Shown here one piece after another: positions 16,122-24,639 of a stretch of 33,253 nucleotides of DNA; position 1 is the stretch's first letter; each line of letters begins with the position of its first letter. Under the pieces are notes generated by a model. That model had not been told where the DNA came from, made no database searches, and saw only the letters and a list, made by a program, of their open reading frames with translations. The stretch comes from Paenibacillaceae bacterium (GTDB taxonomy: Bacteria; Bacillota; Clostridia; Lachnospirales; Lachnospiraceae), in NCBI GenBank assembly GCA_015057775.1, contig SVDT01000016.1:1-33253 (forward strand). The letters run 5' to 3'. A program made the position numbers and the translations under genes.

Positions 16122-17756
16122 ATGAAAAAAAGATTATTATATACCTGCCTGGCAGGTGTTATTTCTGCAGCACTTTTAGCAGGGTGCCAGAAGCAGGGCA
16201 GCAAAGAAGCTGCAGCAACCGGTAAAGAACAGGCGAACACAGAAGCAACGAAAGTATCTGAGGGGGCGCCAAAGGATGAACTGGTATTTGTAAATTTCCG
16301 GGATATCAGAGATTTAAATCCCCATCTGTATGCCGGAGAGATGTATGCCCAGGAAATGCTTTACGAGACTCTTGTCACAATAACTGCTGACGGTTATGCC
16401 CCCTGCCTGGCAGAGAGCTGGAACATAAGTGAAGACGGAAAGACCTATACATTTAAAATCAGAAAGGGCGTTACCTTCTCTGACGGTGAGGTGTGTGATG
16501 CCAATGCCATTAAGGCAAATTTTGATGCTATTATTGAAAACAAGGAACGTCATACATGGCTGGAAATGATGAATCTGCTGGTGGGAGTATCCGCTCCTGA
16601 TGCAGAAACATTTGTCATTGAGCTATCACAGCCATATTACCCCATGCTGACAGAACTGGGGGTTACAAGACCATTTGCAATGATTTCACCTAAGGCCATG
16701 AAAAACGGAAGCACAAAGGACGGTGTGGAAGCTTATATCGGAACTGGTGCTTATGTGCTGAAGGAATCTGTTACAGATGAATATGCTGTATTTGAGGCAA
16801 ATGAAAACTACTGGGGCGAAAAACCAAAGGTGAAAAAGATCACTGTTAAGGTGATCCCGGACAACCAGACCCGTATTCTTGCGCTGGAAAAAGGTGAGAT
16901 TGATTTAATCTTCGGTAAGAATATGATCGATGCTGATGCAGTGAACAAATATAAGGAAAGTGATAAGTTTTCCGTAGCATTGTCTGATCCCACGTCAACC
17001 AGACAGATCGTAATTAATACGACCAATGATATTTTAAAGGATAAGGCAGTGCGTCAGGCAATCCAGCACGCTACCAACCGCCAGGCGATCTCAGACGGTA
17101 TTTTCTATGGTCTGGAAGCACCTGCTGATACACTGTTTTCCAAGACAGTTCCTTACTGTAATATTGAATTAACTCCCTATGAGTTCAGCCAGGAAAAGGC
17201 TGCTAAGATGTTAGATGAGGACGGCTGGGTTATGGGCAGTCAGAATATAAGAGAAAAAGATGGAACACCTCTGAAACTGACTCTTTTATATAACAGCGAC
17301 AGCGTTACTGAAAAGACCATTGCAGAATATCTTCAGTCTGAATATGGCAAGCTTGGAATCGGACTGGAGATCAAGGGGGAAGAAGAACAGTCTTACCGAG
17401 ACAATATGAAAACAGGAAACTTTGACATGGTGTTCAACATCTGCTGGGGAACGCCCTATGATCCACAGTCTTCTCTGGCTGCCATGAGACAGCGGGTATA
17501 CGGAGATTACGCAGCACAGCTGGGGCTTGAGGATAAGGCAGAGATTGATCAGGCAATTACGGAAATACTGGTATCTACACAGGAAGAAAAGCGCCAGGAG
17601 CTGTACCGCTTCGTTCTGACCAGACTTCATGAGGATGCGGTATACATCCCTCTTACCTATGAATGCAATAAGGCAATCTACGGGTCAGATTTAAAAGGGG
17701 TAGGATTTACCCAGACTCAGTATGAAGTACCTTTTGCTCAGATGTATTTTGAATAA
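16122..17756 (+). CDS. nikA: NikA-like ABC transporter substrate-binding lipoprotein (family 5)
   Basis: 544 aa; signal peptide with lipobox LLAGC (Cys22), then an SBP family 5 fold. Long stretches follow E. coli NikA: LNPHLYAGEMYAQEMLYE, LAESWNISEDGKTYTF, NENYWGEKPKVKKIT, LTRLHEDAVYIPLTY. Arg183 (VTRPF) matches the NikA arginine that holds the carboxylates of the metal chelate. The NikA metal ligand His416 (MIFHRTWG) is replaced by Asn439 (MVFNICWG), so direct nickel binding in the E. coli manner is doubtful; a metallophore, opine or peptide-like ligand is an alternative. ATG 16122 follows AGGAGG. First gene of nikABCDE-M14, after the LysR regulator, and followed by a hairpin at 17787. Confidence 0.85.
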   Translation: MKKRLLYTCLAGVISAALLAGCQKQGSKEAAATGKEQANTEATKVSEGAPKDELVFVNFRDIRDLNPHLYAGEMYAQEMLYETLVTITADGYAPCLAESWNISEDGKTYTFKIRKGVTFSDGEVCDANAIKANFDAIIENKERHTWLEMMNLLVGVSAPDAETFVIELSQPYYPMLTELGVTRPFAMISPKAMKNGSTKDGVEAYIGTGAYVLKESVTDEYAVFEANENYWGEKPKVKKITVKVIPDNQTRILALEKGEIDLIFGKNMIDADAVNKYKESDKFSVALSDPTSTRQIVINTTNDILKDKAVRQAIQHATNRQAISDGIFYGLEAPADTLFSKTVPYCNIELTPYEFSQEKAAKMLDEDGWVMGSQNIREKDGTPLKLTLLYNSDSVTEKTIAEYLQSEYGKLGIGLEIKGEEEQSYRDNMKTGNFDMVFNICWGTPYDPQSSLAAMRQRVYGDYAAQLGLEDKAEIDQAITEILVSTQEEKRQELYRFVLTRLHEDAVYIPLTYECNKAIYGSDLKGVGFTQTQYEVPFAQMYFE

Positions 17757-17786
17757 TTTCAGGAAGGGATTTAAAACATGGGAAAT

Positions 17787-17818
17787 ACCGGCTGTCTGTA
17801 TGTCAGGCTGCCGGTTTT
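17787..17818 (+). terminator. Intra-operon terminator-like hairpin after nikA
   Basis: ACCGGC (17787-17792) pairs with GCCGGT (17810-17815), continued inside by GTCTG/CAGGC with one wobble, loop about 5 nt, followed by a short T-run. It sits between binding protein and first permease, as in the other two importers of the window. Confidence 0.6.
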
Positions 17819-17861
17819 CCGTGTTTTTCCATACCTTTTCCCATAAGATGGAGGCGTAATT

Positions 17862-18803
17862 ATGAAGACTTATATAGTGAAACGAATTCTGTCAGCAATT
17901 CCTCTGCTGCTCATGATTTCATTTTTGTGCTTTGTGTTTATCAATATGATTCCTTCCGACCCGGCAGAGGTGGCACTTAGAGTCCGCCAGACACCGGTAA
18001 TTACGGAAGATGCCATTTTACAGGTCAGGGAAGAGCTGGGATTAAATGATCCCTATCTGATCCGTTATCTGCGCTGGGTGGGCAACTGTCTGAGGCTGGA
18101 TTTTGGTGTCAGCTATACCAATCCTTCAAGAACAGTGTTGGGAGAGATATCCAGATGCTTTCCTGCAACATTTATACTTGCCATGTCTTCTCTGGTGATT
18201 GTAATTGTCCTAAGTCTCCCTATTGGTTTCTTTTGTGCTGTTTATAAGGACAGCCTGTTTGACCGGATTGTGAGAGGGATTGTATTTATGACAACGGCCA
18301 TGCCGGCATACTGGGTGGGTCTTCTTTTGATCTGGCTGGTCAGCATTCGGTGGGATCTGCTTCCTACCAGCGGAAGCGGAAGCATAAAGCATTTAATTCT
18401 GCCTTCCATTACAGTGGCACTCACCTATATTTCCACTTATATCCGACTGATCCGCAACAACATGCTGGAAAATATGAAAGAAGATTACGTTTTGTATGCC
18501 AATGTACGAGGATTAAAGCAGAGTACCATTCTGGTAAGACATATTTTAAAAAATTCCCTCCATACCTGTATTGTGGCAATTGGTATGAGTGTGCCCCAGC
18601 TGATGGCAGGAACCATTGTAGTGGAAAATGTTTTCGCCTGGCCAGGGCTTGGAAAGCTGTGTATTGCCTCCATATTCAACCGGGATTATCCGGTAATTCA
18701 GACCTATGTGCTTTTAATCGGAACGCTGTTTGTGGTATTTAACCTTTTGTTTGACATTATTCAGAGCATTGCAGATCCAAGATTGAGAAGGGAGGTATCC
18801 TAA
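17862..18803 (+). CDS. nikB: NikB-like ABC transporter permease
   Basis: 313 aa, six predicted membrane helices, opening MKTYIVKRILSAIPLLLMIS typical of DppB/NikB permeases. The TSGSGSIKHLILPS segment and the EAA-type loop (DYVLYANVRGLKQSTILVRHILKN) that docks to the ATPase are present, as is VVENVFAWPGLGKL near the end. ATG 17862 follows GGAGG. Forms the membrane channel with the NikC-like protein encoded directly downstream (1-bp gap). Family-level call is secure; sequence alone does not distinguish nickel from peptide transport. Confidence 0.88.
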   Translation: MKTYIVKRILSAIPLLLMISFLCFVFINMIPSDPAEVALRVRQTPVITEDAILQVREELGLNDPYLIRYLRWVGNCLRLDFGVSYTNPSRTVLGEISRCFPATFILAMSSLVIVIVLSLPIGFFCAVYKDSLFDRIVRGIVFMTTAMPAYWVGLLLIWLVSIRWDLLPTSGSGSIKHLILPSITVALTYISTYIRLIRNNMLENMKEDYVLYANVRGLKQSTILVRHILKNSLHTCIVAIGMSVPQLMAGTIVVENVFAWPGLGKLCIASIFNRDYPVIQTYVLLIGTLFVVFNLLFDIIQSIADPRLRREVS

Positions 18804-18804
18804 G

Positions 18805-19629
18805 ATGTGGAGACGTTTCCTGAAAAATAAGATGGCTGTCATCATGCTGGCATTTCTGGCCACAATTGCATTGGCGGGTGTATTTGCTCCCATACTGGCC
18901 CCCAATGATCCTTATGCCAACGATATTTTAAATAAATTTGCAGGCTTTAGCCTTCAGTATCCATTAGGAACGGATCAGCTGGGGCGGTGCATCCTCTCCA
19001 GAATGATCTACGGCATCCGGCCTACCTTGTTTTTATCTCTGCTCACCATGACCGGAACCATCGGACTAGGCTGTATCTTAGGGCTGCTTGCCGGATATTT
19101 CAGAGGGCCGGTGGAGGAAATTATTATGAGAGCAGTAGATGTGATGATGTCATTTCCCAGTCAGATCATGGTATTTGCCGTAGTGGCTCTTTTGGGAGTG
19201 GACGTACGCAACGTGATACTTGCCAATGTGCTGATAAAATGGGCATGGTATGCCAGAATGATCCGTACCAATGTTATGAAGTACAGGGATAAAAATTTTG
19301 TTTTATTTTCCAGGTGTGTGGGGAGCGGAGAGGCGTTTATCCTTTTTCGCCATCTTCTTCCCAGCATTGCATCGGAAATGGCTGTTTTGGCGACTCTGGA
19401 TATCGGCTGGGCCATTTTAAATATCTCTACTCTTTCTTTTCTGGGACTTGGTGTTCAGGCACCAATACCGGAATGGGGTGCTATGCTGAACGAAGCTAAA
19501 AATGTTATGACAACAAATCCGGTCCAGATGATCGCACCTGGACTGGCTATAGTGATTGTAGTGGCAGCTTTTAACTTACTGGGAGATGCACTGCGGGATG
19601 CTCTGGATCCGAAGGAGGTGGAAGTCTAA
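18805..19629 (+). CDS. nikC: NikC-like ABC transporter permease
   Basis: 274 aa, DppC/NikC family. Features: MWRRFLKNKMAVIMLAFLATIAL first helix, PLGTDQLGRCILSRMIYGIR (family hallmark near residue 53), an EAA-type loop (RDKNFVLFSRCVGSGEAFILFRHLLP) and STLSFLGLGVQAPIPEWGAML. ATG 18805 starts after the nikB stop with GGGAGG inside the end of nikB; its own stop shares one base with the next start, so translation is coupled. Confidence 0.88.
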   Translation: MWRRFLKNKMAVIMLAFLATIALAGVFAPILAPNDPYANDILNKFAGFSLQYPLGTDQLGRCILSRMIYGIRPTLFLSLLTMTGTIGLGCILGLLAGYFRGPVEEIIMRAVDVMMSFPSQIMVFAVVALLGVDVRNVILANVLIKWAWYARMIRTNVMKYRDKNFVLFSRCVGSGEAFILFRHLLPSIASEMAVLATLDIGWAILNISTLSFLGLGVQAPIPEWGAMLNEAKNVMTTNPVQMIAPGLAIVIVVAAFNLLGDALRDALDPKEVEV

Positions 19630-20447
19630 TGGAGCCTGTTTTAGACGTAAATAACCTGGTGGTGGACCACTGCAGGAAGAAACAGAGGCAGACCATTATC
19701 AAAGGAATTGATTTTAAGGTCTTTCCGGGGCAGTGCCTTGGAATTTTAGGAGAGAGTGGAAGCGGGAAAAGTATGAGTTTAAAAGCGGTAATGGGGCTTT
19801 TGGGGACTGACTTTTCCGTAACAGGAGAAGCCTTTTTCGGGGGAGAAAATTTAATCGGAAAAACCAGGGAACAGCTACGCCAGATCAGAGGGAAAAGGGT
19901 TGCCATGATTCTGCAAAATCCCATGACCTGCTTTGATCCCCTATACCGGATTGAGGATCAGCTGTCAGAAACCTACAGAGAACACACGGAGCTGACAAAG
20001 AAGGAAATATATGAAAAGTCAATGGCAGTACTTACCGCCATGCAGATAAAAAATCCGGAAGAGGTTGTTAAGAAATATCCTCATCAGTTAAGCGGAGGAA
20101 TGCTTCAGCGGATTATGATTGGTCTTGCCATGTCTATGGAGCCGGATCTTTTGATTGCCGATGAGCCGACTACCGCCATTGATGCAATCACCCAGTTTGA
20201 AATCATGAAGGAATTTATCCGGATAAAAAAAGAGTCCAATACAGCCATGATCTTCATCAGCCACGACCTTGGTGTGATTTCTGCTATATCCGATGAGGTT
20301 CTTGTACTCAATAAAGGGAAAATGGCAGATCAGGGTACCTTCCGGCAGATTTATGAACAGCCAAAGGATCCATACACGCGGCTTCTGGTGGAAAAAAAGA
20401 AAGCGGTTATGGATCAATATCAAAGAGCGCTTAAAAGAAAGGAGTGA
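19629..20447 (+). CDS. nikD: NikD-like ABC transporter ATP-binding protein
   Basis: 272 aa ATPase of the dipeptide/nickel class: Walker A GESGSGKS near residues 42-49, Q-loop MILQNPMTCFDP, signature LSGGMLQRIMIGLAMSM, Walker B LLIADEPTTAID, switch His in FISHDLGVIS. ATG 19629 overlaps the nikC stop by one base and is preceded by GGAGGTGG. It works as a pair with the second ATPase encoded next, each carrying one composite site. The AMILQNPMTCFDP motif resembles NikD. Confidence 0.9.
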   Translation: MEPVLDVNNLVVDHCRKKQRQTIIKGIDFKVFPGQCLGILGESGSGKSMSLKAVMGLLGTDFSVTGEAFFGGENLIGKTREQLRQIRGKRVAMILQNPMTCFDPLYRIEDQLSETYREHTELTKKEIYEKSMAVLTAMQIKNPEEVVKKYPHQLSGGMLQRIMIGLAMSMEPDLLIADEPTTAIDAITQFEIMKEFIRIKKESNTAMIFISHDLGVISAISDEVLVLNKGKMADQGTFRQIYEQPKDPYTRLLVEKKKAVMDQYQRALKRKE

Positions 20448-20454
20448 GGAAGGT

Positions 20455-21240
20455 ATGATAAAAGCAGAACATATAGACGTCAGCTTTAAAAAAGAGAACC
20501 AGACAACTCTTTTTGGCAGGGAGCGTCAGCAGGTACTGTTTGATGTATCTTTTGAGGTTAAAAAAGGGCAGTGTCTTGGTATTCTGGGAGAGAGCGGAAG
20601 CGGGAAAAGCACGTTGGGAAGAGTTTTGTGCGGATTATTAAAGCCTGATAAAGGAAGTGTCCGCTTTGAAGGGGACAAAAAAGCGGTGATAAGTGTAGTG
20701 TTTCAGGATTACTCCACATCCGCCAATCCCAGATTTACGGTAAAAACCCTGATTGGAGAAGGGCTGATGGTAAAGGAAAAAAGGGAGAAAAAGGCGTTAA
20801 ACCGAATGGAAGAGACCAACCGGCTTTTAAAGCTGGTGGGGCTTGATGAAAGCTACTTACACAGACTTCCCCATGAACTCAGCGGTGGCCAGCTCCAGCG
20901 TGTCTGCATAGCCAGGGCACTGGCTGTAAATCCTGAGGTAATCTTGTTTGATGAGGCCATCAGCTCCTTAGATGCACATACCCAGGTACAGATTATGGAT
21001 CTGCTAAAGGTAATACAGAAGGAGAAAGGACTGACCTATATTTTTATCACCCACGACTTAACTTCTGTTACTTATTTGTGCAGTCATGTATTATTTCTTT
21101 ATAAAGGAAAAGCCGTGGAAGTGAGAGAAACAGATACCATCAGTGAAGTGAGTCACCCTTATGCTAAAAAACTTCTGAGTGCAATACTCAATGTGGGTGA
21201 GTGCAATGAAACAAAGGTTCCCGATCAGGCTGTTTCATAA
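20455..21240 (+). CDS. nikE: NikE-like ABC transporter ATP-binding protein
   Basis: 261 aa. Walker A GESGSGKST, Q-loop VFQDYSTSANPRFTV, signature LSGGQLQRVCIARAL, Walker B ILFDEAISSLDA, switch His in FITHDLTSV. The ATG at 20455 follows GGAGTGAGGAAGG and is where homologues begin (MIKAEHIDVSF); the frame runs open upstream to 20293 inside nikD but that part is not coding. Walker B carries DEAISSLD rather than DEPTSALD, a variation also known in NikE. The gene begins 7 bp after nikD ends. Confidence 0.9.
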   Translation: MIKAEHIDVSFKKENQTTLFGRERQQVLFDVSFEVKKGQCLGILGESGSGKSTLGRVLCGLLKPDKGSVRFEGDKKAVISVVFQDYSTSANPRFTVKTLIGEGLMVKEKREKKALNRMEETNRLLKLVGLDESYLHRLPHELSGGQLQRVCIARALAVNPEVILFDEAISSLDAHTQVQIMDLLKVIQKEKGLTYIFITHDLTSVTYLCSHVLFLYKGKAVEVRETDTISEVSHPYAKKLLSAILNVGECNETKVPDQAVS

Positions 21241-21258
21241 TAAGAGAGGAGAAAGAAC

Positions 21259-22218
21259 ATGCTTCAGACAAAAACCATAAAGCTTCAATCAGGAAAGCGG
21301 ATTCAAGGAATGCTGCAGGTGGAAAATCATGATTTAGAACTGCCATTTTGTGCTGTGTGCGGCAGCAAAGAAGGGCCGGTAGTTCTTATTACAGCCGGAA
21401 TACATGGTGCAGAATACATTGGAATACAAACGGCCAGAGAATTGTCAACGGAGCTTGATCCGTTAAAGATAAATGGAACTATTGTGTTTCTCCTTGTTGC
21501 AAATCCCCAGGCAGCATTTTCTTATACCCGTCTTTTTGTGCCAGAAGATGGGAAGAATCTAAACCGGGCTTTTCCAGGAAAAAAAGATGGCAGTCTTTCC
21601 GAAAAAATTGCTTATACCATAGAGCATGAGCTTCACAGTCAGGCAGACTATTATATAGATCTCCATGCAGGAGATATCCACGAACAGGTAATGCCATTTG
21701 TGTATTATCCTGGAATTGCCAGAGAAGAGGTTATTGAAAAATCCAGAATAATGGCCGAGGCAACAGGAATGGAGATTCGTGTTAAATCCTCCGCAACCAC
21801 TGGTTCCTACAATTATGCAGCAATTCAGGGAGTCCCCTCAATCCTGATGGAACGGGGAGGGGGAGGAAGTTTTACTAACCAACAGCTAATTTCTTATAAA
21901 CAGGATGTACTAAACGTTCTTTCGGTTCTTGGTGTTGTAAGCAAAGACCGGAGGGAGGAAAAAGATAATATTCAGAATGAAGTGATAAATGCAGTCTACA
22001 CGGATTCTCTTGCAGAAGGATTCTGGCGTCCGTTGAAGCAGCCTGGTGAGCGGATTTTAAAAGGAGATCTTTTGGGAATAGTGGAGGATGTGTGGGGAAA
22101 CCCTCTCCAGCGGTGTCATGCTGAATTTGATGGGATCGTATTATATGAAACAACAGCCATGGGAGTGATGGAAGGAGATTCCCTGATTGCTTATGGAGAG
22201 TACCGCCAGTTGTCATAA
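21259..22218 (+). CDS. M14/succinylglutamate desuccinylase-aspartoacylase family zinc hydrolase
   Basis: 319 aa, no signal peptide, cytoplasmic. Zinc site His49 and Glu52 (AGIHGAEY) plus His136 (YIDLHAGD); the NLNRAFPG segment (100-107) binds substrate carboxylate in this family; catalytic Glu198 is in ILMERGGGG. The C-terminal ~90 residues form a beta-rich lid domain as in aspartoacylase. Members cleave N-acyl amino acids or short amide-linked compounds. It starts 18 bp after nikE with GAGAGGAGAAAG and is the last gene of the operon, so the natural reading is that it processes what the importer brings in. Exact substrate unknown; the enzyme class is well supported. Confidence 0.85.
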   Translation: MLQTKTIKLQSGKRIQGMLQVENHDLELPFCAVCGSKEGPVVLITAGIHGAEYIGIQTARELSTELDPLKINGTIVFLLVANPQAAFSYTRLFVPEDGKNLNRAFPGKKDGSLSEKIAYTIEHELHSQADYYIDLHAGDIHEQVMPFVYYPGIAREEVIEKSRIMAEATGMEIRVKSSATTGSYNYAAIQGVPSILMERGGGGSFTNQQLISYKQDVLNVLSVLGVVSKDRREEKDNIQNEVINAVYTDSLAEGFWRPLKQPGERILKGDLLGIVEDVWGNPLQRCHAEFDGIVLYETTAMGVMEGDSLIAYGEYRQLS

Positions 22219-22238
22219 TCCGACCAATGAGCTATAAT
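22210..22238 (+). promoter_or_regulatory. Promoter of topB
   Basis: TTGTCA (22210-22215), 17-bp spacer, perfect TATAAT (22233-22238). The -35 box overlaps the last codons and stop of the preceding hydrolase gene, so topB is uncoupled from the nik operon. Confidence 0.7.
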
Positions 22239-22267
22239 ATACACAGAAATGCCATTGGAGGAATAAA

Positions 22268-24475
22268 ATGAAATCTTTAATTATAGCAGAGAAACCATCC
22301 GTCGCCCGGGATATTGCCCGGGTGCTTCACTGTACAAAGAATCAGGGAGGTGTTCTGGAAGGAAACGCCTATGTGATTACCTGGGGGTTAGGCCATTTGG
22401 TCACCCTGGCAGACCCGGAGGATTACGATCCTAAATATAAGGAATGGAAGATGGAAGATCTTCCTATGATGCCCGATCAGTTCCGGCTTGAGGTAATCAA
22501 ACAGACTGGAAAGCAGTACAGTGTGGTAAAAAAGCAGATTCACAGAAGTGATGTGGGAGAAATCATCATTGCAACCGATGCGGGAAGGGAAGGGGAACTG
22601 GTAGCCCGCCTGATACTGGAAAAGGCAGGAAATAAAAAGCCAATAAAACGGCTCTGGATCTCTTCTGTTACAGATAAAGCCATTACAGAAGGTTTTTCCC
22701 GACTAAAGAACGGACATGAATACGATAATCTCTACGATGCAGCCATGTGCCGTGCAGAAGCAGACTGGCTGGTGGGAATTAATGCAACCAGAGCTCTGAC
22801 CTGCAAATACAATGCCCAGTTAAGCTGCGGACGTGTTCAGACTCCTACCTTAGCCATGATTGCAAGGAGAGAAGAAGAGATTAAAAATTTTGTACCAAAG
22901 TCCTATTATGGTATAACAGCAAAGGCTTCCCAGCCGGCATTGACATTTATCTGGCGGGATGAAAAGTCCAAAAGTTACCGTTCTTTTGACCGGGAACGTT
23001 TAGAAGGTCTGGTTAAGCAGATGGATAACGGGAAAGACGGGATAATTACCGAGGTAAAAAGCACTCCGAAAAAGAGCTTTGCTCCCCAGCTGTATGACTT
23101 AACAGAACTTCAAAGAGAGGCGAACCGGAAATTTAATTATTCTGCAAAAGAAACCCTGAATATTATGCAGAGGCTGTACGAGAATCATAAAGTTCTCACC
23201 TACCCAAGAACAGATTCCCGGTACTTAAGCTCCGATATCGTCCCCTCGATCAAAGAAAGGCTGGAAGCCTGTGGCGTGGGGCCTTACAGAAAGCTTGCAG
23301 GGAAATTGCACAATGTGAAAATTGAAGCAAAGCCCTATTTTGTAGATGATAAAAAGGTATCCGATCATCATGCTATCATACCAACAGAACAGTTTGTGCA
23401 GCTGGATCATATGACCATTGATGAGAGAAGGGTCTATGACCTGGTAGTCAGAAGATTTCTGGCAGTTTTATATCCTCCATTTGAGTATGAACAGACGGAA
23501 CTGGAGGTTCTGATCGGGGGAGAAAACCTGGTTGCAAGAGGAAAAACGGTAAAGGCATCCGGCTGGAAAGAAGTCTATGAATCCCCGGACGAAGACGAGG
23601 ATGAGGAATCGGAAGTAAAAGAGCAGAATCTTCCATCTGTGAAAAAGGGCGATCCGGTAAAAGGCTTTACTCTGCTGCTGACGGAAGGAAAGACAAAGCC
23701 ACCGGCTCCATTTAATGAGGCAACCCTCCTCTCAGCCATGGAAAATCCGGTATCCTATCTGGAGACAAAGGACCGGGATATGGCAAAGACTCTGGGAGAA
23801 ACCGGAGGTCTGGGAACTGTAGCAACCAGAGCGGATATTATAGAAAAACTATTTTCCAGCTTTCTTCTTGAGAAAAAAGGAAAAGACATTTACCTGACAT
23901 CAAAGGCAAAACAGCTTCTGACTCTGGTTCCGGAGGATTTAAAAAAGCCGGAGCTGACTGCAGACTGGGAGATGAAACTGTCTTCTATTGCAGCCGGAAA
24001 ACTGAAGCGCGGCTCTTTTATGAAGGATATCAGACTGTATTCAGAAGAATTAATTCAGATGATCAAAACCGGGGAAGGAAATTTCCGTCATGATAATCTG
24101 ACCAATACCAAATGTCCCGTTTGCGGAAAGCGGATGCTTTCTGTCAAAGGAAAAAACAGTGAGATGTTAGTCTGTCAGGACCGTGAATGCGGACACCGGG
24201 AAGTGATTTCAAGAACCAGCAATGCCAGATGTCCGGTCTGCCATAAAAAGCTGGAACTGAAAGGAAAAGGGGACGGACAGATCTTTGTCTGCAGATGCGG
24301 TTATAAAGAAAAACTGACTGCCTTTAAAGAACGCCGGACGAAAGAAGGGGCCGGAGTCTCTAAAAAAGATGTGGCGAAATATTTAAATAAGCAGAAAAAT
24401 GAGGTCGCTGAGCCGATTAATTCTCCTTTTGCGGATGCGTTTGCAAAGCTGAATTTAGGGGGAGAAAAAGACTGA
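22268..24475 (+). CDS. topB: DNA topoisomerase III
   Basis: 735 aa type IA topoisomerase, which passes single strands through a transient break and decatenates DNA. TOPRIM domain at the N-terminus (MKSLIIAEKPSVA, Glu8; IATDAGREGE, Asp104), then the decatenating fold with active-site Tyr312 in LTYPRTDSRYL. An acidic insert DEDEDEESEVKEQ lies near 440. The C-terminus has two Cys4-type zinc ribbons (CPVCGKRM...CQDRECG and CPVCHKKL...CRCG), an extended version common in Firmicutes. ATG 22268 follows GGAGGAA. It is a housekeeping or accessory gene unrelated in function to its neighbours and has its own promoter. Length and motifs are complete. Confidence 0.95.
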   Translation: MKSLIIAEKPSVARDIARVLHCTKNQGGVLEGNAYVITWGLGHLVTLADPEDYDPKYKEWKMEDLPMMPDQFRLEVIKQTGKQYSVVKKQIHRSDVGEIIIATDAGREGELVARLILEKAGNKKPIKRLWISSVTDKAITEGFSRLKNGHEYDNLYDAAMCRAEADWLVGINATRALTCKYNAQLSCGRVQTPTLAMIARREEEIKNFVPKSYYGITAKASQPALTFIWRDEKSKSYRSFDRERLEGLVKQMDNGKDGIITEVKSTPKKSFAPQLYDLTELQREANRKFNYSAKETLNIMQRLYENHKVLTYPRTDSRYLSSDIVPSIKERLEACGVGPYRKLAGKLHNVKIEAKPYFVDDKKVSDHHAIIPTEQFVQLDHMTIDERRVYDLVVRRFLAVLYPPFEYEQTELEVLIGGENLVARGKTVKASGWKEVYESPDEDEDEESEVKEQNLPSVKKGDPVKGFTLLLTEGKTKPPAPFNEATLLSAMENPVSYLETKDRDMAKTLGETGGLGTVATRADIIEKLFSSFLLEKKGKDIYLTSKAKQLLTLVPEDLKKPELTADWEMKLSSIAAGKLKRGSFMKDIRLYSEELIQMIKTGEGNFRHDNLTNTKCPVCGKRMLSVKGKNSEMLVCQDRECGHREVISRTSNARCPVCHKKLELKGKGDGQIFVCRCGYKEKLTAFKERRTKEGAGVSKKDVAKYLNKQKNEVAEPINSPFADAFAKLNLGGEKD

Positions 24476-24490
24476 CAGGGTACCTGGATG

Positions 24491-24523
24491 CCGGAAGGAA
24501 ACTTTAATTTCTTTCCGGTATTT
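24491..24523 (+). terminator. Probable terminator of topB
   Basis: CCGGAAGGAAA (24491-24501) pairs with TTTCTTTCCGG (24507-24517), 11 bp with one G-T wobble, 5-6 nt loop. The following TATTTCT is a weak U-tract, so termination strength is uncertain. Confidence 0.6.
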
Positions 24524-24562
24524 CTAATTATGAAAAGTTTTTGATATACTTTGGTAAAAGTT

Positions 24563-24578
24563 TAGTAAAAATTTACTA
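24563..24578 (+). promoter_or_regulatory. Palindromic operator of the LacI regulator
   Basis: TAGTAAA-AA-TTTACTA, perfect 7-bp arms, ending 6 bp before the -35 box of the lacI-phn promoter. LacI-family proteins bind short palindromes of about this size, so autoregulation of the lacI-phn unit is likely. Confidence 0.6.
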
Positions 24579-24584
24579 TTTAGA

Positions 24585-24613
24585 TTGACGGTGGCATGGA
24601 CTGTTATTATAAT
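24585..24613 (+). promoter_or_regulatory. Promoter of the lacI-phn operon
   Basis: TTGACG (24585-24590), 17-bp spacer, perfect TATAAT (24608-24613); the closest consensus promoter in the window. Confidence 0.8.
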
Positions 24614-24639
24614 GAATTTGAAAGGTGAGGATATAGATT

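Noticed and set aside
20293-20454. N-terminal extension of nikE into nikD
   Set aside because: It overlaps the real nikD frame, and a good ribosome site with ATG stands at 20455.
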